64,000 nt of DNA, from NCBI RefSeq assembly GCF_001514235.1, contig NZ_KQ948929.1, forward strand, positions 485,566 through 549,565, written 5' to 3'. This DNA comes from Streptomyces caeruleatus (lineage in GTDB: Bacteria > Actinomycetota > Actinomycetes > Streptomycetales > Streptomycetaceae). The notes under the pieces are model-generated. The model searched no databases. It was not told the origin of the DNA and saw nothing but the letters and a program-made list of their open reading frames with translations. Below, in pieces: positions 31,721 through 39,641 of this stretch. The position numbers were made by a program, and so were the translations under genes. Position 1 is the stretch's first letter. Each line of letters begins with the position of its first letter.

Positions 31721-32985
31721 CGCCGTCCCCTCCGTACGGTGCGCAGCGCGCCGGAGGCCGCGGCGTAGGCGGCGTCGCGTGCGGCGAAGCCCTGGCTGAC
31801 CAGGGCGCGTTGTATTCGGCCGCCTTCCGGGGGTGCGACCGGTCGTCCCGTACCGCGCGCCGACCTCGCCTCGTCGATCAGCCGCTCGGCCTGCTCCACG
31901 ACGGGGACGGGGGCGAACCGTCGGGCGTTCGCCATGGCCGTACGGCCCATCCGCCGGCGCCGTTCGTCGTCGCGGACGAGGTCGAGGAGGGCGGCGCCCA
32001 GGGCGCCGGGGTCCCCGACCGGTACCAGTCGGCCGTCGACGCCGTCCTCGATGATCTCGCCGGGGCCGTAGGGGCAGTCGGTGCTCACCACGGGCAGGCC
32101 GCAGCGCATGGCCTCGACGATGGTCATGCCGAACGGCTCGAAGTTGGAGGCGCACGCGGCGATCGAGCCCTTGACCCACTCGGCCTCCATGGGGGCCGCC
32201 GCGCCCATCAGCAGGGCGTGGTCGGACAGGCCCAGGCGCTGGATGAGCTGGCGCAGCCGGGTCTGTTCCTCCCCCTTGCCGTAGATGCGCAATTGCCAGT
32301 CCGGGTGGGCGGCGGCGACCGGGGCGAACGCCTCGATCAGCAGGTCGTAGCGCTTCACCGGGACCAGACGGCCGGCCGCGACGACCACCTTCGCGGTGCC
32401 GTCCGCCGCGGGCAGCACCGGATCGGGCACGCTGTTCGGCAGGGCCTCCACCCGGACCCCGGGCAGCCGCATCTTGCGCCGGTAGGCGGCGGCGTCCGCC
32501 TCGGTGACGGTGGTGAGCACGTCGAGCCGGCGGTAGGCACGGCGCAGCGTGGTGCGCAGACGGGGCGGATGGTTGTCGAGGGTGAGGTGCTCCTGCCCGA
32601 CCCGGACGACGTGCTCCGGGCCCTGGAGCGCGAGGTGCACGTTGAGCCCGGGGCGGGTGCCGATGACAACGTCGGCGTCGGTCGCCGCCAGGCACTCGCC
32701 GATCCGCCGGTCGGTCAACTCGCTGTACTGCCGGTAGCGGTACTCGGCGACAGGGAACACTTTCGCCGCTCTGAGATGCAAGGGGTGTTCCTTCTCGTGC
32801 CGCAGGTCGACCAGCGGCCGTAAGGACACTCTCGGGTCCAGGGCGAAGTTCGGGTGTTCGCGGTGCCGCAGCACCGAGACGATCTCCACTTCGTGCCGCT
32901 CGGCCAGGGCCTGTGCCAGGTTGAAGGTGGTGGTGATCGTGCCTCCGATCCCGTAGGCGTTGTGCAGCAGGAAAGAGATCTTCAT
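31717..32985 (-). CDS. Glycosyltransferase, GT4 family
   Basis: This 422-residue GT-B fold protein begins MKISFLLHNAYGIGGTITTT and carries the GT4 donor-binding half: VVVAAGRLVPVKRYDLLIEAF near residue 200, and SNFEPFGMTIVEAMRCGLPVVSTDCPYGP with the EX7E motif near 290-310. It would transfer a sugar from a nucleotide donor, perhaps for a cell-surface polymer. It shares an overlapping start/stop with the hypothetical gene downstream. A TATAAC in the short region 32986-33049 is a likely -10 element. Confidence 0.85.
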   Translation of the reverse strand: MKISFLLHNAYGIGGTITTTFNLAQALAERHEVEIVSVLRHREHPNFALDPRVSLRPLVDLRHEKEHPLHLRAAKVFPVAEYRYRQYSELTDRRIGECLAATDADVVIGTRPGLNVHLALQGPEHVVRVGQEHLTLDNHPPRLRTTLRRAYRRLDVLTTVTEADAAAYRRKMRLPGVRVEALPNSVPDPVLPAADGTAKVVVAAGRLVPVKRYDLLIEAFAPVAAAHPDWQLRIYGKGEEQTRLRQLIQRLGLSDHALLMGAAAPMEAEWVKGSIAACASNFEPFGMTIVEAMRCGLPVVSTDCPYGPGEIIEDGVDGRLVPVGDPGALGAALLDLVRDDERRRRMGRTAMANARRFAPVPVVEQAERLIDEARSARGTGRPVAPPEGGRIQRALVSQGFAARDAAYAAASGALRTVRRGRR

Positions 32986-33049
32986 GGCGGGCTAGACCAC
33001 GGCAACCCCCTTTTAGTTGCCTGTTGTTATATCTCTGTTGTCTCGCAGG

Positions 33050-35188
33050 TCACGCCCCGTTCGGCGGGCCCGCGACGAGACGGACCAGCACGACGGCGGG
33101 CGTGCGCGGCAGCGACACCCGCAGCGCGTCCCCGTCCCAGACCGCCGAACCGGCCGCCGCACCCGACGCCGGCGACGGGTACAGGATCTCCGCACGGACC
33201 TCACGGCCCGCCAAGTGCCCTATGGGCAGCCGCAGTTCCCGCTCGCCGCCGCGTCGCCAGACCGTGAGGTACGACGTACGGTCGTCGGACGACCGCATCC
33301 CGAGCGCCAGCCACTCGTCCGTCCAGCCGGGCAGCCCGAGCGGCCAGAACGGCACGGCGCGCGCCAGGTCCGGGCGGATCGTCCTGTACGTGGTCACCGC
33401 GTCCCGCACGAAGCCGAGTTGACGCTGCGACATCCGGTCGAGATGACCTGACAGATGGATCCGCCCGAGGAGGGCCCCGCCGAGGGTGAAGGCGATCAGG
33501 TCGTCGTCGAAGTCTGGCTGCGGGTAGGCCCAGACGGCGCCCTGCTCGGGCGGTACGGCGGTCGGCGCCGCGGCGGCGATGGGCGGGTAGCGCAGGGGGT
33601 CCTGCTGGTCGCTGGTGGACTGGAGCTGGGTGACGGCGAGGGTGGCCCCGTCCATCCGCATGCCGCCCGAGGCGCAGTTCTCGATCACCAGGTGGGGATG
33701 GCGGTCGAGTACCTCGGAGAGCCAGTCCAGGTAGGCGTGGGCGTGGCCGAGCAGCCCGGCGCCCGGCGCGAGGTCCCCGGGGGCGAGGGTGCCGGGGTCG
33801 ATCACGATGTTGTAGTCCAGCTTGAGGTAGCCCACGCCCCAGTCGCCGACGATGCGGTCCACCGCCTTGTCGAGGTGTGCGCGGGCGGCCGGATGGCGCA
33901 GGTCGAGCTGGTGGCGGCCCTGTTCGGTGAGGCGTACGCCGTCGCGCTGGAAGAAGGCGTCCGGCGGAAGGGCCGCGGCGACCGGACTGCGCACGCCGAC
34001 GACCTCCGGCTCCAGCCACAGTCCGGGCACCATGCCGCGCTCCCGGATCCGGTCCAGGACCGCCCGGATTCCGCCGTCGGGGAAGCGCCGCGCCGAGGGC
34101 AGCCACGCGCCGACGGTGTCCCACCAGTCGCCGTCCGCGGAGTCGTCGTACCAGCCGGCGTCCACACAGAAGTACTCCGCGCCCGCCTGAGCCGCCGCGT
34201 CGATCAGCGGGAACAGCTTCTCGGTGGTCGGGTCGCCCATGAGCGTGTTCATGTAGTCGTTGAAGACGACCGGGAGTGCGGTGTGGTCCGGGTGCGGGCG
34301 GCGCACGGCGCGACGGTACGCGGTCAGCGCGCCCACGGCCTGGTCGAACCCGGCGCCGAGCGACAGGACCCCCGGCACGGTGGTGAACTCCTCGCCCGGC
34401 GCGAGCCGGACCCGCCACTGGTGCTCCGCGTCCGTCGGGCCGTTCAACGCCAGACAGGTGCCGCCCTCGCTCTCCCCCAGGTCCCAGCGCCAGCCGGCCG
34501 GGGACTCGATCTGCCACAGCCACGTCCGGCCGCTCCCTCGCTCCGTCAGCGCCCCCATCGCCAGATGACCGTCGGTGGGCCAGCTGCCGCGTCCGGCGAG
34601 CACGAGGGCGGCCCGGCTGTCGTGCTGATGGGCGCCGACGTTGATGTCGGCGACGGTGTCGCGCAGCGGCTCGCTGTACCAACGGCACTCCGCGAGCCAG
34701 TCGTTGCGGGCCCGGCGCACGTCGAGCGCTTCCGGTGCGGGCAGGCCGCCGAGGAGCAGGCTGGTGACGGACTGCACGACGAGCGGCTCCCGGCCGTCGT
34801 TGCGGAGCCGGACGCGGGAGCGCAGCACCGGCAGGCCGGCGGGGGACGCCAGCTCGACGAACGCGGTCAACCCGGTGTCCGGGTCGTGGAGTTCGAGGGT
34901 CAGCCACTCTTGATCGCCACGCCGTCCACTGAGCCGGTCCCGGTACTTCAGGCGCGCGCCGAAGGCCGTGCCGGTGAAGCGCGGGCCCGACCAGGCACTG
35001 CCGTGTCCGAAGGCCGTGAGCTCGACGAGGGGGAGAGCGGACTCCGCAGGGACGGGCTCGGCGTCACCGAGCCGGACCAGCCGCAGGGTCTCGTCGGACG
35101 CTGTGGCGAACTCGGTGTCCAGGGCCGTATGGCCCCAAGTGAAGGTGCTCTGCGTGCCGTTGAGTTCCGCGTCGGCCGTACCGGTCAA
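33050..35188 (-). CDS. Alpha-galactosidase, GH36 type
   Basis: This 712-residue enzyme has the three-part GH36/GH-D layout: an N-terminal beta-sandwich, a TIM barrel (about residues 300-600) and a C-terminal beta domain. The nucleophile is D458 in YLKLDYN and the acid/base D513 in ENCASGGMRMD. FCVDAGWYDD and GLWLEPEVV are further family motifs. There is no signal peptide, so it works on imported oligosaccharides. The TTG at 35188 is preceded by AGGGGAG; the N-terminal homology starts close to it. It is divergent from the LacI gene, with the shared operator between, so it is likely the main target of that repressor (inference). Confidence 0.88.
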   Translation of the reverse strand: MTGTADAELNGTQSTFTWGHTALDTEFATASDETLRLVRLGDAEPVPAESALPLVELTAFGHGSAWSGPRFTGTAFGARLKYRDRLSGRRGDQEWLTLELHDPDTGLTAFVELASPAGLPVLRSRVRLRNDGREPLVVQSVTSLLLGGLPAPEALDVRRARNDWLAECRWYSEPLRDTVADINVGAHQHDSRAALVLAGRGSWPTDGHLAMGALTERGSGRTWLWQIESPAGWRWDLGESEGGTCLALNGPTDAEHQWRVRLAPGEEFTTVPGVLSLGAGFDQAVGALTAYRRAVRRPHPDHTALPVVFNDYMNTLMGDPTTEKLFPLIDAAAQAGAEYFCVDAGWYDDSADGDWWDTVGAWLPSARRFPDGGIRAVLDRIRERGMVPGLWLEPEVVGVRSPVAAALPPDAFFQRDGVRLTEQGRHQLDLRHPAARAHLDKAVDRIVGDWGVGYLKLDYNIVIDPGTLAPGDLAPGAGLLGHAHAYLDWLSEVLDRHPHLVIENCASGGMRMDGATLAVTQLQSTSDQQDPLRYPPIAAAAPTAVPPEQGAVWAYPQPDFDDDLIAFTLGGALLGRIHLSGHLDRMSQRQLGFVRDAVTTYRTIRPDLARAVPFWPLGLPGWTDEWLALGMRSSDDRTSYLTVWRRGGERELRLPIGHLAGREVRAEILYPSPASGAAAGSAVWDGDALRVSLPRTPAVVLVRLVAGPPNGA

Positions 35189-35223
35189 GGTGCTCCCCTT
35201 CGTGAATCCCTCGTTACGGTCTC

Positions 35224-35252
35224 TTGACGGTCCCCATGTGACCGGTCACAAT
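35224..35252 (+). promoter_or_regulatory. Promoter of the LacI gene, probably leaderless
   Basis: TTGACG at 35224-35229, a 17-base spacer, and CACAAT at 35247-35252. The expected start of transcription, 7 bases after the -10, is the A of the ATG at 35259. The first operator fills most of the spacer and part of the -10. Confidence 0.55.
35237..35250. promoter_or_regulatory. LacI-type operator 1
   Basis: TGTGACCGGTCACA, a perfect 14-bp palindrome, lies between the divergent GH36 and LacI genes and overlaps the -10 of the LacI promoter. The identical sequence recurs 27 bp downstream. Confidence 0.75.
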
Positions 35253-35258
35253 CCTGGC

Positions 35259-36296
35259 ATGAATGTGACCGGTCACACAAGGCGCCCGGCGAGCATCAGG
35301 GACGTCGCGACCGCCGCCGGCGTCTCGTACCAGACCGTCTCCCGGGTGATCAACGACCATCCCAGCGTCAAGCCGACCACCCGGGAGCGCGTCCTCGCCG
35401 CCATCGACGAGCTGGGCTTCCGGCGCAGCGCCACCGCGCTCGCCCTGGCCAGCGGACGCAGCCGGGCCGTGACCGTGCTGACCGCGAACACCACGCACTA
35501 CGGCTACGCCTCGATCCTCCAGGGCATCGAGGAGGCCGCCCGCGCCGAGTCCTACGCGGTCGGGATCGGTGTGCTGGAGTCGGCGGACGAGGCGGCCGTC
35601 GCCGCCGAGGTGCGGCGGGCGGCGGACGCGGGCGGCGGACTGATCGTGATCGCGTACGACCCGGCCGGGGTGAAGGCGCTCGGTGCCGTGCCCGCCGAAC
35701 TGCCGGTCGTCGGCGTGGTCGAGACCCCGGCGAGCACGCCCGACCCCGGCCGGCCCTGGGTGTGGACCGACGACCGCGAGGCCGCCTACCAGGCGACCCG
35801 CCATCTGCTGTCCCTGGGCCACGAGACCGTGCACTACGTCGCCATCCCCTCCAGCACCCGGCGCACCAGCGCCCGTACCAGCGGCTGGCGGCAGGCGCTT
35901 CGGGAGGCCGGAGCTCCCGAACCCCGGCCGGTGCAGGGCAGTTGGGGTCCGGCGGAGGGGCATGCGGCGGGCCGCAGGCTCGCGCGGGACCCGGCCGTCT
36001 CGGCGATCCTGTGCGGCAACGACGACCTCGCGCTCGGGGTGCTGCGGGCCCTGCACGAGGCGGGGCGTTCCGTCCCCGGCGAGGTGAGCGTGGCCGGGTT
36101 CGACGACGCGCCGCACTCCGCGTATCTGACGCCGTCCCTGACGACCGTACGGCTGGATTTCACCGGGCTCGGGCGGGCCGCGTTCGCCCTGCTGCACGGG
36201 GTGCTGGAGGAGGCCGCGCGGATCGCCCCGCATCCCGTCTCCGTGCCGGAGCTGGTGGTGCGGGAGAGCTCGGGGCGGCCACCTGCCACCGGATGA
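35259..36296 (+). CDS. LacI-family transcriptional regulator
   Basis: This 345-residue repressor starts MNVTGHTRRPASIRDVATAAGVSYQ, with the LacI helix-turn-helix and hinge (VSRVINDHPSVKPTTRERVL), then a periplasmic-binding-protein-like sugar domain (ILCGNDDLALGVLRALHEAG, VSVAGFDDAPHSAYLTPSLT). It very likely represses the divergent GH36 gene and perhaps the downstream sugar importer in the absence of a galactoside inducer. Codons 2-7 are themselves the second copy of its presumed operator. There is no ribosome binding site, consistent with a leaderless message. Confidence 0.88.
   Translation: MNVTGHTRRPASIRDVATAAGVSYQTVSRVINDHPSVKPTTRERVLAAIDELGFRRSATALALASGRSRAVTVLTANTTHYGYASILQGIEEAARAESYAVGIGVLESADEAAVAAEVRRAADAGGGLIVIAYDPAGVKALGAVPAELPVVGVVETPASTPDPGRPWVWTDDREAAYQATRHLLSLGHETVHYVAIPSSTRRTSARTSGWRQALREAGAPEPRPVQGSWGPAEGHAAGRRLARDPAVSAILCGNDDLALGVLRALHEAGRSVPGEVSVAGFDDAPHSAYLTPSLTTVRLDFTGLGRAAFALLHGVLEEAARIAPHPVSVPELVVRESSGRPPATG
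35264..35277. promoter_or_regulatory. LacI-type operator 2, inside the coding start
   Basis: A second exact TGTGACCGGTCACA lies within the first codons of the LacI gene and encodes part of NVTGHT. Its centre is 27 bp from that of operator 1. Confidence 0.7.
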
Positions 36297-36314
36297 ACGC
36301 GCCGCCGCGGTCTC

Positions 36315-36404
36315 TCGACTCGCCGCCCGGCGCCACGACTTGCCGCCCCCCCTACAACTTGCCGCCCCCCCTACAACTTGCCGCAGACCCCCACGACTTG
36401 CCGC
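36315..36404. repeat. Five-copy 19-20 bp tandem repeat
   Basis: The 12-bp word AC(G/A)ACTTGCCGC occurs at 36335, 36354, 36373 and 36393, with a degenerate copy at 36315, at intervals of 19-20 bp; C-rich linkers fill the gaps. A further decayed copy may lie at 36414. The array starts 18 bp after the LacI gene and ends 139 bp before the sugar-binding lipoprotein gene. The spacing of about two helical turns puts all copies on one DNA face, as in iterons or multi-site operators. The last TTGCCG might serve as a -35. Confidence 0.8.
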
Positions 36405-36543
36405 ACCCCCGCTCGGACATACCGCACGATCCCTGACCGCGTCGCACGGTCCGCCCCGCGCCGGACGGCCCCCCGAACGCCTCGCACGAGAACCGCTGTT
36501 CTGAGTCCTGCTTCCTGAACCACCCGTTCGCGAAAGGCACGAG

Positions 36544-37875
36544 ATGAAGACAAGAGCTCTCCCCGCCCTGGCACTGATATGTGCCCTCGGCCTCGCCGCC
36601 ACCGCGTGCAGCGACCCCACGGCCGGCGGCTCCGGTGACTCCGGCGCGGACGGGAAGCGGACGGCCGTCGACCCGACCGCCCGGCTGGACGGCGTGAAGC
36701 TGACGATGTGGACCGCGCAGAACACGGTCAACGCCCCGAAGCAGGTCATCGACGCCTTCGAGAAGGCGACCGGCGCGAAGGTGGAGACCCAGGCGATCCC
36801 GGACCTGTACGAGCAGAACGTGCCCACCAAGCTGGCCTCGGGCGACCGTCCGGACCTGATGTTCTGGCAGCCGTCCATCTCCACGCTGCCGTTCGTCCAG
36901 CCGCAGCAGAACCTCCTGACCCTGGACGGCGAGCCGTGGGAGGACAGGCTCGGCGACACCGAGAAGTCGCTCGGCGTGATCGACGGCAAGCGGTACGCGG
37001 CGATCGTCACCAGCCCGGCCATGCTCGGCGTCTACTACAACAAGGACGTCTTCAGGCGGGCCGGGCTCTCCGAGAAGGACTTCCCGAAGTCGTACGACGA
37101 ACTGCTCGCCCTCGCTCACAAGGTCGTCGACAAGACGGACGCGGCCGCCTTCTACGAGGCCGGCGGCGACAAGTGGCCGCTTCAGTGGCAGATGCAGGTC
37201 CAGCTCACCGACCTCGACCAGCGGTGGTGGGACGGGCTCAACAAGAACCAGGAGAAGTGGACCGACCCGGTCGTCGTCGGCGCGGTCAAGAAGTACAAGG
37301 AGAAGCTGCTCGACGCCGGGCTCGCCCAGAAGAACTACCGGACCGGCACCTTCACCGGACAGGCCGACGCGCTGTGGAAGGGCGAGGCCGGCATGGTCCT
37401 CAACGTCACCTCCTTCCAGAGCCAGTTGCAGGCCAAGTACTCCACCGCCGAGATCGACGAGAAGATCGGCTGGTTCCCGGTCGCCAACTCGGCCGCCACC
37501 GGCATGTACTCGCCGGACCAGACCAACGGTGTGGTCGCGTTCAGGACGGGGGACGACAAGCGGCAGAACGCGGCCCGGCAGTTCCTCGCCTTCTGGCTCG
37601 GCCCGGACTACGCCGACTACATCAAGGCGATGAAGATCCCGTCCGTGCAGCCGTCCGTGCCCACCCCCGACGGGCTGCCGCAGACGTCCAAGGCGCAGGT
37701 CGCGGCCCTGCCCACCGCCATCGGCGTCTTCCAGGCCAAGGCGATCGTCGCCCCGGACACCCACCTCTACCTCGCCGACATGATCTTCGGCAAGAAGGAC
37801 CCGCGGCAGGTCGCCCAGGCGATCCAGGACCAGTTCGCGCAGGTGGCCAAGGCCCAGGGCGCATCCGGGTTCTGA
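36544..37875 (+). CDS. Sugar-binding lipoprotein of an ABC importer
   Basis: This 443-residue extracellular solute-binding protein (family 1) has a lipoprotein signal peptide ending at the lipobox LAATAC (Cys near residue 22) and a Ser/Gly linker. The mature part has the typical VKLTMWTAQNTVNAPKQVID start and KWPLQWQMQVQL in the centre. It captures a sugar outside the membrane for the two permeases encoded next. GAAAGG before the ATG supports the start. The gene opens a four-gene operon with no ATPase; in Streptomyces such importers share MsiK, which is not in the window. Confidence 0.88.
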   Translation: MKTRALPALALICALGLAATACSDPTAGGSGDSGADGKRTAVDPTARLDGVKLTMWTAQNTVNAPKQVIDAFEKATGAKVETQAIPDLYEQNVPTKLASGDRPDLMFWQPSISTLPFVQPQQNLLTLDGEPWEDRLGDTEKSLGVIDGKRYAAIVTSPAMLGVYYNKDVFRRAGLSEKDFPKSYDELLALAHKVVDKTDAAAFYEAGGDKWPLQWQMQVQLTDLDQRWWDGLNKNQEKWTDPVVVGAVKKYKEKLLDAGLAQKNYRTGTFTGQADALWKGEAGMVLNVTSFQSQLQAKYSTAEIDEKIGWFPVANSAATGMYSPDQTNGVVAFRTGDDKRQNAARQFLAFWLGPDYADYIKAMKIPSVQPSVPTPDGLPQTSKAQVAALPTAIGVFQAKAIVAPDTHLYLADMIFGKKDPRQVAQAIQDQFAQVAKAQGASGF

Positions 37876-37877
37876 CG

Positions 37878-38798
37878 ATGACTCATACAGCCGTACGAGC
37901 CGAGCCCAGGTCGGCGGCGGGCCCGCCGAGGAAGGTGGGGCGGCTGCCGCGCGCCGCCGTGCACCATCCCTGGTGGTTCGCGCTTCCCGCGATCGTCGTC
38001 TTCGCGGGCTTCTTCCTGGTGCCGAACCTGCTGAACTTCTACTACCCGTTCACCGACTGGTCCTCGTACCACGCGGACATCGCCTTCACCGGCCTGGACA
38101 ACTTCAGGACGATCGCCGACGACGGCTCGCTGCTGCGCGCGATCCGGACGACCCTGCTGTACGCCCTGCTGGCGGCGCTGTTCCAGAACGGCTTCGGCCT
38201 GGGGCTCGCACTGCTGCTGGAGGCCGACAGCCGCTTCAACCGGTTCTTCCGCGCGGTGTTCTTCCTGCCGGTGCTGATCTCGGCGCTCGCCACCGGTTAC
38301 GTCTTCCAGGCGCTGCTCAACCAGGACGGCGCGGTCAACTCCGTGCTCGGGACGGACGTTCCGTGGCTGGGCTCGACGACCTGGACGCTGATCGTGGTCA
38401 CGCTCATCCACGGCTGGAAGTGGATGGGCCTGTCCATGCTGATCTATCTGGCCGGGCTCAAGGGCATTCCGGGCGACATGCTCGAAGCGGCGCGGATGGA
38501 CGGTGCCGGGCCCTGGCGGACGTTCTGGTCGGTGCGCTGGCCGATGCTCGCGCCGGCCGTCACCTTCAACGTGACCACGGCGCTGATCGGTTCGATGAAC
38601 ACCTTCGACATCGTGCAGGCCACGACCGGCGGCGGACCGGCTGCCTCCACCGAGGTCTTCAACATCTACATGTTCCGGATCTTCGGACAGGGCCTGTACG
38701 CCCAGGCCTCCGCGATGAGCCTCGTCCTCTTCCTGGTCGTGGTCGCGGTGGCGATTCCGCTGGTCGTCGGGTTGCGGCGAAGGGAGCAGCTGCTGTGA
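37878..38798 (+). CDS. Sugar ABC transporter permease (MalF type)
   Basis: This 306-residue protein has six membrane helices starting at WWFALPAIVVFAGFFLVPNL and the EAA loop EAARMDGAGPWRTFWSVRWP that contacts the ATPase. It starts 2 bp after the lipoprotein gene's stop and its own stop overlaps the next start, so the three are co-translated. Confidence 0.88.
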   Translation: MTHTAVRAEPRSAAGPPRKVGRLPRAAVHHPWWFALPAIVVFAGFFLVPNLLNFYYPFTDWSSYHADIAFTGLDNFRTIADDGSLLRAIRTTLLYALLAALFQNGFGLGLALLLEADSRFNRFFRAVFFLPVLISALATGYVFQALLNQDGAVNSVLGTDVPWLGSTTWTLIVVTLIHGWKWMGLSMLIYLAGLKGIPGDMLEAARMDGAGPWRTFWSVRWPMLAPAVTFNVTTALIGSMNTFDIVQATTGGGPAASTEVFNIYMFRIFGQGLYAQASAMSLVLFLVVVAVAIPLVVGLRRREQLL

Positions 38799-39625
38799 AC
38801 CCGTCCGTCGCGTGGCGCTACGGCCGCCCCGCCCTGGTGCTGCTGCTCGCCGGCCTGGCCGTCGGCGTACCGCTGTGGCTGGTCGCCGTCACCTCCGCCA
38901 AGCCGCAGGCGGAGGCCATCAGGCCCAACCTCGACCTGCCGCGCCACTGGCAGCCCGCCGACAACTACGCCGACGCCGTCAGCCAGGGCGAGATGCTGCG
39001 CGGTTTCTTCAACTCCCTGCTGGTCGTGCTGCCTTCGGTCGTTCTCGTCCTGCTCCTCGGGGCGGGCGCCGCCTGGGTCTTCGCGCGCCGCAAGTCGAAG
39101 CTGGTGTCGGCGGCGTACGCGCTCTGCATCAGCGGACTGCTGCTGCCGCCCGCCGTCATCACCATCGTGATGGAGCTGCGGCAGCTGGGCCTGTCGAACA
39201 CGCGCCCAGGCATGATCGCCGTCTACACCGGCATGTACCTGTCGACGTCGATCTTCTTCATGACCGGCTTCATCCGTGCCATACCGCTGGAGCTTGAGGA
39301 GGCGGCCCGGATGGACGGGGCGAGGCCGTCGCGGATCTTCTGGCGGATCGTCCTGCCGCTGCTGCGCCCGGTGATCGCCACCGCGACGATCATGGTGATG
39401 CTCTACGCCTGGAGCGACGTCTTCTACGCCTTCTTCGTCCTGGGCGGCGGCGAGCGGGCCACGCTCCCGCTGAACCTCTACCAGGTCGCCAGCGCCCAGC
39501 TCTACCTCGACAACTGGCACCTCGTCTTCGCGTACGTCGTGGTGATGAGCCTGCCCATGGTCGCCGTGTTCCTCGTCGGCCAGCGAAAGATCGTGTCCGG
39601 AATCACCAGTGGAGCCGTCAAGTGA
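38795..39625 (+). CDS. Sugar ABC transporter permease (MalG type)
   Basis: This 276-residue permease has six helices and the EAA loop LEEAARMDGARPSRIFWRIV. The GTG start overlaps the previous stop as GTGA. The 17-base gap to the next gene's GTG contains that gene's ribosome site, so the secreted hydrolase is part of the same operon. Confidence 0.88.
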   Translation: MNPSVAWRYGRPALVLLLAGLAVGVPLWLVAVTSAKPQAEAIRPNLDLPRHWQPADNYADAVSQGEMLRGFFNSLLVVLPSVVLVLLLGAGAAWVFARRKSKLVSAAYALCISGLLLPPAVITIVMELRQLGLSNTRPGMIAVYTGMYLSTSIFFMTGFIRAIPLELEEAARMDGARPSRIFWRIVLPLLRPVIATATIMVMLYAWSDVFYAFFVLGGGERATLPLNLYQVASAQLYLDNWHLVFAYVVVMSLPMVAVFLVGQRKIVSGITSGAVK

Positions 39626-39641
39626 CCGGAGGTCCAGCCAA

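Noticed and set aside
36315..36404. CRISPR array
   Set aside because: Repeats are 12 bp with 7-8 bp C-rich linkers, far too short for repeats and spacers, and no cas gene is present.
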